Source of the DNA: Ignavibacteria bacterium
Lineage (GTDB): Bacteria; Bacteroidota; Ignavibacteria; Tepidaquicellales; Tepidaquicellaceae
Assembly (NCBI GenBank): GCA_016704345.1
Contig: JADJAH010000001.1
Coordinates: 124,001 to 188,000, forward strand
DNA: 64,000 nt
Direction: 5' to 3'
Shown here: in pieces, positions 46,409 to 54,362 of the stretch
Position numbering within the stretch: the first letter of the stretch is position 1
How the letters are laid out: the number at the start of each line of letters is the position of its first letter
The notes under the pieces: generated by a model
The model's input: the letters and a program-made list of their open reading frames with translations, nothing else
Database searches by the model: none
What the model was told of the DNA's origin: nothing
Made by a program: the position numbers and the translations under genes

Positions 46409-47023
46409 TTATTTCGATATAAATTCGAGTGATTTTCTTATGAGTTCTTCTGTACTTATTTTAGCGCTTTCGGAAGACTTGAGAACTTCTCTTATAATTT
46501 TCTCTGCTTCAGTCCTTTGATATCCAAGATTCATTAGTGCGCTCAGAGCTTCAAGTCGTGAAGTATCTGTTTCAAACACTCCCGCTTGAAGAGGAGTTGT
46601 TAGATCGCCGTCGTAACCTATCTTGAATATTTTATCTTTGAGAGACATTGATATTAGTTCCAGTTTCTTCTGACCCAGTCCAGGAATCTTAACCGGAAAT
46701 CCCCTGCCCCCGCTGCTTATTGCTCCGATTATTTCTTCGAAGGTAAAGTTAGCAAGAAATGAGTGCGCTATCTTTGGGCCAATTCCGCTGACACTTATAA
46801 GAAGTCTGTAGATCTCTTTTTCCCGGGAATCAGAAAATCCAAACAACTGCAGAGAGTTTTCTTTCACGTCAAGATATGTCAGCAGGTGATATTCCTCGCC
46901 AATATTTGCGAGCAATTCCGCTGCGGTTCTTGATAAGAATACATGGTATCCAACTCCCGCAGCTTCCAATACGGCATCATTCTTTCCTTTAAAAATGAGC
47001 TTGCCTCTGATAGACGCTATCAT
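46409..47023 (-). CDS. ruvA: Holliday junction branch migration protein RuvA
   Basis: A 204-residue protein: an N-terminal OB fold (MIASIRGKLIFKG), two helix-hairpin-helix motifs (SVSGIGPKIAHSFLA and KIPGLGQKKLELIS) and a C-terminal UBA-like domain that binds RuvB (ALMNLGYQRTEAEKII). RuvA binds four-way DNA junctions as a tetramer. The gene overlaps ruvC by four bases; ruvB is not in the window. Confidence 0.95.
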   Translation of the reverse strand: MIASIRGKLIFKGKNDAVLEAAGVGYHVFLSRTAAELLANIGEEYHLLTYLDVKENSLQLFGFSDSREKEIYRLLISVSGIGPKIAHSFLANFTFEEIIGAISSGGRGFPVKIPGLGQKKLELISMSLKDKIFKIGYDGDLTTPLQAGVFETDTSRLEALSALMNLGYQRTEAEKIIREVLKSSESAKISTEELIRKSLEFISK

Positions 47024-47583
47024 TTGCTTTTCCTGTCCAGATTTTTTGCGGGATTATTTTCTACAAATTTTGTCCATGAACTTCTTCCATTGCCGGAAGG
47101 GAATTTGAATAGATTCTGACAACTGTAAACATGACACATTGCTACAGCAAGTGCGTCAGTACAGTCAAAATCAGTAAGGTCTTCTTTGATTCCGAGAATT
47201 GCTTTTACCATATACTGAACCTGATGCTTTGTTGATGCGCCGTTGCCGGTGACTGATTTCTTGACTTCTCTTGGTGAATATTCAGAAACATTAAGATCGG
47301 AATTTAGTCCCGCAATAATGGCAACGCCTCTTGCCTGACCGAGTTTCAAGGTTGACTGTATATTCTTTCCGTAGAATGCAGTCTCAACTACAAGCTGATC
47401 CGGCTTGAATTCTTTTATACAGTTAATGCACTTGTCATAAATCAGTTTGAGCCTAATAGTAAGCAACTGCTTTGAATTTAAGTGCAGGGATTCGAAGTGA
47501 ATCAGTTTAATCTCCGTACCCCGGCTTTCAATCAGGCCTATACCTGTAACAGCCGTTCCGGGATCGATACCCAATATCCTCAT
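47020..47583 (-). CDS. ruvC: Holliday junction resolvase RuvC
   Basis: A 187-residue endonuclease with the four acidic residues in place: Asp7 (ILGIDPGT), Glu67 (VVETAF), Asp140 and Asp143 (FDCTDALAVAMCH). It cuts Holliday junctions after RuvAB branch migration. The C-terminal 30 residues after the catalytic core are not conserved in length. The order yebC-ruvC-ruvA is common in bacteria. Confidence 0.95.
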   Translation of the reverse strand: MRILGIDPGTAVTGIGLIESRGTEIKLIHFESLHLNSKQLLTIRLKLIYDKCINCIKEFKPDQLVVETAFYGKNIQSTLKLGQARGVAIIAGLNSDLNVSEYSPREVKKSVTGNGASTKHQVQYMVKAILGIKEDLTDFDCTDALAVAMCHVYSCQNLFKFPSGNGRSSWTKFVENNPAKNLDRKSK

Positions 47584-47610
47584 AAGCTGTCAGGCAATTC
47601 AGTAATGAAA

Positions 47611-48339
47611 TTATTCGTCGGGAAAATCAGCGTTTGTAAAAACATTCTGTACATCATCATTATCCTCTATTGCTTCAATGCATCTTATTACTTCATCCGC
47701 TTTCTTAGCATCAACCGGCAAAAGGTCTTTTGCAATATATTGCAGCGAAGCGCTGTCGATTTTGTATCCTTTGTCTTCTATTGCCTTTCTTGTCTTTTCA
47801 AAACTTTCAAGTGAGCAGACCACTTCATAATAATCGCCTTCTGTTTTCAGATCATCTGCTCCGGCATCGAGAATCAATTCCATCAGGTCATCTTCGCTTG
47901 CGCCTGCTTTTTCAACTGTAATTACTCCCTTTCTGTCGAACATCCATGCAACTGAGCCTGATTCACCGAGGTTACCGTTATGTTTTGAGATCAGATGTCG
48001 CAGTTCGGCAACAGTTCTGTTCTTGTTATCAGTTACTGATTCAATCACCATTGCAATACCACCCGGGGCGTAACCTTCATAGGTGATCTCTTCATATTTC
48101 ACACCTTCAAGTTCACCTGTACCTTTTTTGATAGCCCTGGTAATATTATCCTGAGGCATATTACTTCCCTTTGCAGTTTGAATAGCCAGCCTGAGTCTGG
48201 GATTGGCATCCGGGTCGCCTCCGCCGTCTCGAGCGGAGATGGTTATTTCTTTTATTATCTTTGTAAATACCTTGCCTCTGGCAGAATCAGTTGCCGCTTT
48301 CTTCCTTTTGATTGTTGCCCACTTTGAATGACCTGACAT
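47611..48339 (-). CDS. yebC: YebC/PmpR family protein
   Basis: A 242-residue protein opening with SGHSKWATIKRKKAATDSAR, the near-invariant YebC start. NMPQDNITRAIKKGTGE, YEGYAPGGIAMVIE and GNLGESGSVAWMF follow as in the family, and the acidic end suits its loop domain. Known members act as transcription regulators and, more recently, as translation factors that relieve ribosome stalling on proline-rich sequences. The gene is 27 bases before ruvC. Confidence 0.96.
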   Translation of the reverse strand: MSGHSKWATIKRKKAATDSARGKVFTKIIKEITISARDGGGDPDANPRLRLAIQTAKGSNMPQDNITRAIKKGTGELEGVKYEEITYEGYAPGGIAMVIESVTDNKNRTVAELRHLISKHNGNLGESGSVAWMFDRKGVITVEKAGASEDDLMELILDAGADDLKTEGDYYEVVCSLESFEKTRKAIEDKGYKIDSASLQYIAKDLLPVDAKKADEVIRCIEAIEDNDDVQNVFTNADFPDE

Positions 48340-48369
48340 TAATTATTCTCCGACGGATTAGTTTTTAAT

Positions 48370-50163
48370 TCAACTTAAAGTATAAGATCTCATATCACGG
48401 ATTCTGAGTTTAACATATTCTCTTCCGTTCCAGAAATTCCTGTCCACTGAATAGCATATGTCACAATACTTTCCTGAAATGATATCTTCGCTGTATGCTG
48501 CAGAGTTAAAGAAGACACACTCGAAGAATTTTTTCGTGTCAGGTTCCATAACTCTGAAAATATGTGTGTTAGCCTTTGCTTTTCTCACTTCGCCGACAAT
48601 CTGAAGGTCTTTGGTAACAAATACCGGCGCCATGTTTCCTGGACCGTAAGGCTCAAAATAATTAAGGATCTTTATCATCCTGTCGTCAAGCTCAGATATT
48701 TTTATTTCCGCATCAACATCTATTACAGGCTCAAGCTGTTCGTCAGTCAACCCCTTTGTTGCAATATCGTTGAATTGTTTCTTAAACTCTTCAATCTTGT
48801 CTACTTCAAGCTCAAGACCTGCTGCATGAAAGTGCCCGCCGAATTGTCTCAGAGAATCATTGCATTGCTTCAGTGCATCATAAATGTTGAATGCGTTTAT
48901 GCTTCGTGCACTGCCTTTTGCATAGCCGTTAACCTCTGTAAGAACGATTGAAGGAAGATTGTATTTTTCAACGAGTCTTGCTGCAACAATACCTACAACT
49001 CCGGGATGCCAGTCCTTATTATAGATCACAATGGAGTTACCATTCTCAAAATCATCTGACTCCTCGAACATCTTAAATGCATCATCAGTAATATTCTTAT
49101 CAACCTCTCTTCTTTCCTCATTAACTCCCTGCAACACTTTTGCATATTCATTTATGGTTTCTTTGTCTTCGCTCGTTAGAAGGAGTACAGCTCTTTTGGC
49201 ATCACCCATTCTGCCGACTGCATTTATTCGTGGTGCAAGTGTGAATACGATGTTGCTCGTGGTTATTGTCTTTGATTCGAGTCCGCTTAATTCTATGAGA
49301 CGAGTAATGGAATTTCTGGGATTCGTATTGAGAAGTTTGAGACCTTCCTTGACAAGTATTCTGTTCTCATCGGTCATTGGAACAATATCAGAAGCAGTTG
49401 CGACTGCAACCAGATCGAGATATTTATTTGTAAGATCAGGCTTGCCGAGTTTCACAGCGACTGCTGTTGCCAATTTATATGCAACGCCTGTTCCGCAAAG
49501 ATCCTTATATGGATATTCATCATCCTTTCTGTGAACATCAATAACTGCAAGGGCATCAGGGATTTCATCGGGTGGCTGGTGGTGATCGCATATAATGAAC
49601 TCAATTCCTTTTTGCTTGGCGTATTTCACTTTTTCGAATGCCGTTATCCCGCAATCAATTGCAACAATCAGCCTTATGCCCTGCGCTTCAGCAGAATCAA
49701 CTGCATCATTTGAAATACCATACCCTTCCGTGATCCTGTCGGGAATATAGATCTCCGGCTCCGTGCCAAGCTCTTTGAGAAATAGATAAAATAGCGATAC
49801 GCCGCATGTGCCGTCAACATCATAGTCTCCGAGGACCATGATCTTTTCATTGTTATTGATTGCAGTAATTACCCTGGCGCATGCTTCTTTACAATCCTTC
49901 ATAAGGAAGGGATCGTAAAGCCATTGTAGGTTAGTCTTGCTGTGTTCCGTAGAAGAATAGAAGAATCTTTGAACTCCCGAAAAATCACAAACTCCTCTCA
50001 TATAGAGTAGTTTAACGATTACTTCGGGCAAATTGGAATTGGTTTTCAAGCCGCTCAATTCCTGTCTTAACAGATTCAGTTCCTTGTCATCAAATAGTCC
50101 GATCTCGCCGCAGGAGGAAGACTTCCACGGAGTCAGATCTTTTAGTTTCCAATTTTTTTTCAA
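48370..50163 (-). CDS. recJ: single-stranded-DNA-specific exonuclease RecJ
   Basis: A 597-residue DHH nuclease. VLGDYDVDGTCG holds the first metal-binding aspartates near 113-117, VAIDCGIT and ICDHHQPPDE the DHH motif, and GGHFHAAGLELE the DHHA1 glycine block; an OB-fold domain ends the chain. RecJ degrades 5' single strands during recombination and mismatch repair. It lies upstream of yebC by 30 bases, making a DNA-repair gene set with ruvC and ruvA. Confidence 0.95.
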   Translation of the reverse strand: MKKNWKLKDLTPWKSSSCGEIGLFDDKELNLLRQELSGLKTNSNLPEVIVKLLYMRGVCDFSGVQRFFYSSTEHSKTNLQWLYDPFLMKDCKEACARVITAINNNEKIMVLGDYDVDGTCGVSLFYLFLKELGTEPEIYIPDRITEGYGISNDAVDSAEAQGIRLIVAIDCGITAFEKVKYAKQKGIEFIICDHHQPPDEIPDALAVIDVHRKDDEYPYKDLCGTGVAYKLATAVAVKLGKPDLTNKYLDLVAVATASDIVPMTDENRILVKEGLKLLNTNPRNSITRLIELSGLESKTITTSNIVFTLAPRINAVGRMGDAKRAVLLLTSEDKETINEYAKVLQGVNEERREVDKNITDDAFKMFEESDDFENGNSIVIYNKDWHPGVVGIVAARLVEKYNLPSIVLTEVNGYAKGSARSINAFNIYDALKQCNDSLRQFGGHFHAAGLELEVDKIEEFKKQFNDIATKGLTDEQLEPVIDVDAEIKISELDDRMIKILNYFEPYGPGNMAPVFVTKDLQIVGEVRKAKANTHIFRVMEPDTKKFFECVFFNSAAYSEDIISGKYCDICYSVDRNFWNGREYVKLRIRDMRSYTLS

Positions 50164-50184
50164 TTTTCATGGCTTTATTTCTTG

Positions 50185-50268
50185 TGCTCGAGGGGGGACT
50201 CGAACCCCCACCTGAATACTCAGACTGCACCCTGAATGCAGCGCGTCTACCAGTTCCGCCACTTGAGC
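50185..50268 (-). tRNA. tRNA-Leu(CAG)
   Basis: An 84-base class II tRNA. The acceptor is GCTCAAG with CTCGAGC, six of seven pairs; the fifth is an A:C mismatch. D arm GCGGAACTGGTAGACGC, anticodon stem CTGCA/TGCAG with loop TTCAGGG, a long variable arm, and T arm GGGGG/CCCCC with TTCGAGT follow. The anticodon CAG lies at 50232-50234 on the plus strand. CCA is not encoded. It precedes recJ by 21 bases on the same strand. Confidence 0.94.
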
Positions 50269-50417
50269 TCGTGGGCAAGATAATGATATTAGTTTGTTAT
50301 TTCAATTTGCAAAAGCCGCTACTGCATAACTTTGTGATTCAGTCCCTAAACTGTAAGAAAATTGTTAGGATAAAAGCTTAATTTAATTGTGAAGCAAAAC
50401 ATAATAACCTTTTGGAA

Positions 50418-51615
50418 ATGAAAGCGATTTTAACAGCAATTGTCTGTGTAATTTTTACCTTATCGAGTTTAAGCTCTATTGCCGGAGGAGATGAGAACAA
50501 ATCTACATCAACATACTCGCTTTGGTTAGGTGATTTCAGGATCAACAACTACTATCTTTCGAATGAACTGACATTTCGAGATCAGAATAATTAATAATGG
50601 AAATTCTGATATTGAATACGCGGGCGGACGTTTCATAATTAATTTCTACGCCCCGGTTGCAAATGGAGGTGAGCTGACTTATTCTATAACGGGCCCGGAC
50701 ACTTCTGATTTGCCAGTCAACCTTAGACCGGTGAACCCTCAAATACATATTAATGGAGATTCAGGTCAGCTGATTTTGGAGTCAAATTTTTTTCCGGGTT
50801 CGGGCAACGGATTCCTTATTCCGCCCGACATTACCGGTAAAAGAATTATCAAAATGAAATTGCGAACGTCTGCAAGTTCATTCCTGATTAAAAATGGCGC
50901 GATAGGTTACTATGTTGAATTGTATCCTGAATGGAGGAATCTACCTATGGAAAATAGTACAAACATATTTGCATATGAAGACAGCAGGCTTAGAAATATT
51001 ACATCACCTCAAAATCATTTTATAAATGGTATAGGATTGACACCTGTTGAATTGACAAGTTTTACATCTGATGTAAATTTTAATGAAGTAACTTTGAGAT
51101 GGTCCACGGCACAAGAAATAAACAACCAGAGGTTCGATATTGAGAGAATATCGCCAGGGAGCGGTAAATGGATTATTGCAGGCAGTGTACCGGGACACGG
51201 AACAGTTTCCGGAGTAAGAGATTATTCATTTTGTGAACATCTTAGCAGTGGAACCTACAATTACAGGCTGAAGCAAATAGACTACAATGGCAACTACGAA
51301 TTTTTCTTCTTAAAAAATGAAGTAGATGTGGGAATCCCTGCGAAGTATAAATTATTGCAGAATTATCCAAACCCGTTCAACTCATCTACAATAATAAATT
51401 ATGAACTTAAGGAAGATTGCAATTTAAACATAAGCTTGTTTGACATAAACGGAAAAGAAATCATGAATTTAGAACAAGGCTCATTTAAGGCAGGCTACTA
51501 TACTTTGAGATTGAACAGTGCTGAATTGTCAACAGGCATTTACTTTTACAGATTGGCAGGACATGGAAACAGCAGTCGATTCAACCTCTTGAAGAAAATG
51601 CTAATTGTCAAATAG
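50418..51615 (+). pseudogene. secreted protein with T9SS type A sorting domain, frameshifted near its start
   Basis: An ATG opens a signal peptide (MKAILTAIVCVIFTLSS, cleavage near IAG). The frame ends at 50594, while the next frame is open from 50572 to the TAA at 51615 and continues the protein as EIRIINNGNSDIEYAGG. Dropping one T from TTT at 50574-50576 joins them (TFEIRIINN) into about 398 residues, and the total length is one base over a multiple of three. Residues after about 200 hold an Fn3-like domain (GLTPVELTSFTSDVN and YRLKQIDYNGNYEF). The C-terminal 80 residues are a T9SS type A sorting domain (LLQNYPNPFNSSTIINYE to KKMLIVK). As sequenced, the sorting domain is out of frame with the signal peptide. 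The ligand or function is unknown. Confidence 0.85.
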
Positions 51616-51756
51616 ATCAAACGATTGCACTAATGGAATAGTTAATGCGAAATTGAATTCATAATGTTTAACTTCACAATTGCAACATAAAATAAATCAC
51701 AGGCACCTAATCAAAATGCGTGTGTCTGCTAATGTCTAAAGAAACATCTAGATTTG

Positions 51757-51801
51757 AGATCAACATTTTCCGTGACACCTTCAACCCAACCCCGCCTGAT
51801 T
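51757..51801 (+). repeat. dispersed intergenic repeat, copy 1
   Basis: About 45 bases (AGATCAACATTTTCCGTGAC, then an ACCC-rich stretch, then CCGCCTGATT) that align imperfectly to 54055-54099. Both copies lie upstream of a TTTTCAA-type satellite in gene-free DNA. The origin is unknown; a decayed mobile element end or REP-like sequence are possibilities. The remaining 140 bases between 51616 and 51756 show no feature. Confidence 0.5.
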
Positions 51802-51969
51802 TTCAGCTTTCCATTTTCAGCTTTCCATTTTCAACTTTCCATTTTCAACTTTCCATTTTCAACTTTCCATTTTCAACTTTCAATTTTCAACTTTCCATTT
51901 TCAACTTTCCATTTTCAACTTTCCATTTTCAACTTTCAACTTTCAACTTTCAACTTTCAACTTTCAACT
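51800..51969 (+). repeat. 7-bp satellite (TTTTCAA-type), between convergent genes
   Basis: About 24 copies of a 7-base unit run without spacers. In the first part they alternate as CTTTCCA and TTTTCAA, giving a 14-base higher-order period, and at the right end they collapse to pure CTTTCAA copies. The array lies in the 400-base gap between the frameshifted T9SS substrate gene and the convergent GH16 gene. The reading frames crossing it are low-complexity and not coding. Confidence 0.9.
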
Positions 51970-52015
51970 CTTTCCTAAGAGAATTCACCGCAGGTCAACT
52001 GCAGAGGCAAATTCA

Positions 52016-52885
52016 TTAATTCTTGGGTACCATTTTATATACCCTCACATAATCAATCTCCATTACATACGGAGATCCTGAATAATCCACTGAATACTCT
52101 CCTCCCCAATCCTTTACTGCAACATTAGCTATCAAATACATCGGTGCAGTCGGAATTCCTTCTTTCGATTCAAACACAACGTTTCCGTCAAGTTTCCATA
52201 ACATTTTATCAGGATAACATTCAAATGACCACACCATCCATCTGTCTGAAAAATCTCCTTCTACTACTTTACTCTTACGATAATAGAAGGGTTCTGACTT
52301 TCCTTCATAATCTCCTCCAGGGAAGTTGGGAAAATCAATACCCCAATGTTGATTGCATGTAATCTCATTTTCCTTAAATCCAAAATATTCGAAGATATCT
52401 ATTTCAGGAAGGCCGGGCCTTTGCTCGGGTATAAGCCAGAATGCGGGCCAGAATCCTTCTCTGAATGGAAACTTTACTTTCATTTCCCATTTCCCGTAAG
52501 CCTGTTTGAAACTGCGGGGAGTATTGATCATACCGGAAGTAAATTCGAATTGCTTTTCACCCTCCGTATCCTTGCCATAAACCGATTCCATCTTAGTAAC
52601 AATTTTAAGCACGCCGTTTTCGCTGAAAACATTCTCGTCTTTATACCATTGTAGTTCTTTGTTAGACCAGATTGTTCTGTTTCCCCAGTCAAAACTTGTC
52701 AGCCATTTAGACCTGTCAAGAGAATCGAAGTGATCTTCGAATGTGAGTTTCCACTCATAATTTAGATTCTCTTCAGTCGTGAATGAACACGAAAAACTTT
52801 GAAGGCATATAATAATCAAACCGAAAATCAATATGCGAACTGATGAAGCCTGTTTTGCAAATTTCTGTTGCCAGTATTTTTTCAT
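52016..52885 (-). CDS. glycoside hydrolase family 16 (beta-glucanase-like)
   Basis: The protein has 289 residues from the chosen ATG; an earlier in-frame start lies inside the upstream gene and is less likely, because this ATG follows that gene's stop by one base. An N-terminal hydrophobic segment (ILIFGLIIICLQSF) precedes Cys33, so it may be a lipoprotein, although the lipobox is not canonical. The GH16 core has FTSGMINTPRSFKQAYGKWE, FWPAFWLIP and the catalytic EIDIFE block (Glu161 nucleophile, Asp163, Glu166 acid/base). Members cut beta-1,3 or beta-1,3-1,4 glucans, agar or related polymers outside the cytoplasm. Substrate is not predictable. The gene is coupled to the methyltransferase gene. 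Confidence 0.9.
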   Translation of the reverse strand: MKKYWQQKFAKQASSVRILIFGLIIICLQSFSCSFTTEENLNYEWKLTFEDHFDSLDRSKWLTSFDWGNRTIWSNKELQWYKDENVFSENGVLKIVTKMESVYGKDTEGEKQFEFTSGMINTPRSFKQAYGKWEMKVKFPFREGFWPAFWLIPEQRPGLPEIDIFEYFGFKENEITCNQHWGIDFPNFPGGDYEGKSEPFYYRKSKVVEGDFSDRWMVWSFECYPDKMLWKLDGNVVFESKEGIPTAPMYLIANVAVKDWGGEYSVDYSGSPYVMEIDYVRVYKMVPKN

Positions 52886-52886
52886 A

Positions 52887-53903
52887 TTATTTTTCTTGAT
52901 TCTTTTTTTGAATAGCAATTGAAATGTAAGGCGGAAGTTCAACACCTGTAATGTTCTTAAAAAACTTCAACAGCTTATAAAGCTTTAACTTAGATCCCTG
53001 ATGGCTGTGTTTTCCATGTGACGCATACCACAGATCTATACTATCACCAATATCCAGATATCTCGGCTTGAGCAATTCCGGATTGCAGGAATTGTTTCTG
53101 AGGACTCGAATAATTTCATCGGGAGAACTTCCTCTTATTCCGTTTCTCAGAAGTTCATTCCAGCTCATATTGTTCAAGTTTCTCTTCGAAAATGTTTTTG
53201 CATATCTTTCGGCAATAGAATCCGGGAAATAATTCAAAAGCGGTAGTCCGCTGGTAGTGTGAATCTCCAAAGGAAAATACCTATGAGGAGTGTGGTTCAT
53301 GAACATAATCCCGCCTTCATGGAGAAGATTCCAGATATCAATGAACAATCCTGTTCTTTCATCCGGAAGTAAATGTTCAAACACGCCGCACATCAGGACG
53401 AAATCAAATTTACCCAGATCCGGAGGTAAGCCTCCGGCCGAGGGAGTTGCCATGAATCTAACATTTTTAAATCCATAAAACTCTTTTCTGCTTTCGCACA
53501 CATCGATGTAATCTTTCATATATTCAAGCCCTACAATTTCGGAATCCGGAAATAACCTGCTTAATATAGAAGTTGAAGCACCGCAACCGCATCCAAAGTC
53601 AAGAATTCTTTTTCCTGCAAACACTTCTTCTCTTACAAACCCTAGCAATCCATAAACTAAGCTGTTCTCAAGATAATCCTTTTTTTCATCCCTGAAGATC
53701 TCATTGCATACCCAGGCTGCACCCTTAACATTCGCAATCTGCCTAACGAGCGACTCCGTATAAGATGTTTCACATTCCATTGCCGGACAAAAAACACCGT
53801 GATTTGGCTGAATAATAAGCCGCAACTTATTTTCTGGCAAAGTGTGAATTAGTACTTTGCCGTCCGGACACAGCAATTCCGACTTTAAGTTCTTTTCAAT
53901 CAT
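52887..53903 (-). CDS. class I SAM-dependent methyltransferase
   Basis: A 338-residue protein. KRILDFGCGCGASTSILSRL is the SAM loop, VGLEYMKDYID the acidic second strand, and FVLMCGVFEHLLPDERTGLF the post-II region. A 90-residue N-terminal extension (LCPDGKVLIHTLPENKLR) and a long C-terminal part are not assigned. No membrane segments are seen. It is separated from the other sugar genes, and its neighbour is a GH16 enzyme, so a glycan or small-molecule substrate is only a guess. The stop and the GH16 start are one base apart. Confidence 0.82.
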   Translation of the reverse strand: MIEKNLKSELLCPDGKVLIHTLPENKLRLIIQPNHGVFCPAMECETSYTESLVRQIANVKGAAWVCNEIFRDEKKDYLENSLVYGLLGFVREEVFAGKRILDFGCGCGASTSILSRLFPDSEIVGLEYMKDYIDVCESRKEFYGFKNVRFMATPSAGGLPPDLGKFDFVLMCGVFEHLLPDERTGLFIDIWNLLHEGGIMFMNHTPHRYFPLEIHTTSGLPLLNYFPDSIAERYAKTFSKRNLNNMSWNELLRNGIRGSSPDEIIRVLRNNSCNPELLKPRYLDIGDSIDLWYASHGKHSHQGSKLKLYKLLKFFKNITGVELPPYISIAIQKKNQEK

Positions 53904-54054
53904 ATTTGATTATGTATCAGACAGGATTATGTTTTTAATGGGTTAGAAGAATTTAATTGATCAGGAATAAACTTCTTTACAATTTTCCACTGCTCCGAGT
54001 GAAGTGGACTGTGAAATTGATTCTGCGTTCACAAGGTGTGGCATGGGATTAGTC

Positions 54055-54099
54055 AGATGCAACAATTTTCGTGGCACCCTAACCCCTGCGCGCCTGATT
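54055..54099 (+). repeat. dispersed intergenic repeat, copy 2
   Basis: This stretch (AGATGCAACAATTTTCGTGG followed by ACCC-rich DNA and CGCGCCTGATT) aligns with 51757-51801 with a few small gaps. It lies in the 456-base gene-free gap from 53904 to 54359. Apart from this repeat, the palindrome at 54126 and the satellite, nothing was recognised there. Confidence 0.5.
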
Positions 54100-54125
54100 G
54101 CATTCCAATTTTCTATGGCAATTGA

Positions 54126-54143
54126 GCAGGCGGGCCCGCCTGC
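54126..54143. repeat. 18-bp perfect GC palindrome
   Basis: GCAGGCGGGCCCGCCTGC reads the same on both strands and is GC-only apart from one A/T pair in each arm, in a locally AT-rich chromosome. It could form a hairpin or cruciform, or bind a dimeric protein. It contains CCGCCTG, which also occurs in the copy 1 repeat. No T-tract follows within the expected distance on either strand, so it is not a typical terminator. Confidence 0.6.
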
Positions 54144-54248
54144 AGAGAGTTTTTGATCGGCCGGCTGCGAGCAGGCCTCCCCCCAATGGGAGAACATCTT
54201 GAGCTATCAGTTGTAAATTGATACAATCAACTTTCCTCTCTGAAATTT

Positions 54249-54362
54249 CCATTTTCAATTTTCAATTTTCAATTTTCAATTTTCAACTTTCAATTTTCAA
54301 CTTTCAATTTTCAATTTTCAATTTTCAACTTTCAATTTTCAATTTTCAATTTTCAATTTTCA
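54249..54362. repeat. 7-bp satellite (TTTTCAA) touching the stop codon of the C25 protease gene
   Basis: About 16 copies of the 7-base unit TTTTCAA, with a few CTTTCAA variants, end exactly at the TGA stop of the minus-strand protease gene; the stop itself is part of a TGAAAAT repeat unit. In the protease mRNA the 3' end would carry repeated AAAATTG units. This differs from CRISPR, since there are no spacers. Confidence 0.9.

Noticed and set aside
50090..50381. Small frames overlapping the tRNA-Leu region on both strands
   Set aside because: They run through the tRNA sequence and have no family resemblance.
51720..52019. Open frames of about 75-100 codons across the first satellite
   Set aside because: They encode only Phe/Ser/Asn/Leu repeats from the heptad units, in two frames at once, with no start signal; this is a property of the repeat.
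51800..54362. CRISPR array
   Set aside because: The units are 7 bp and adjacent, with no spacers and no cas genes nearby.
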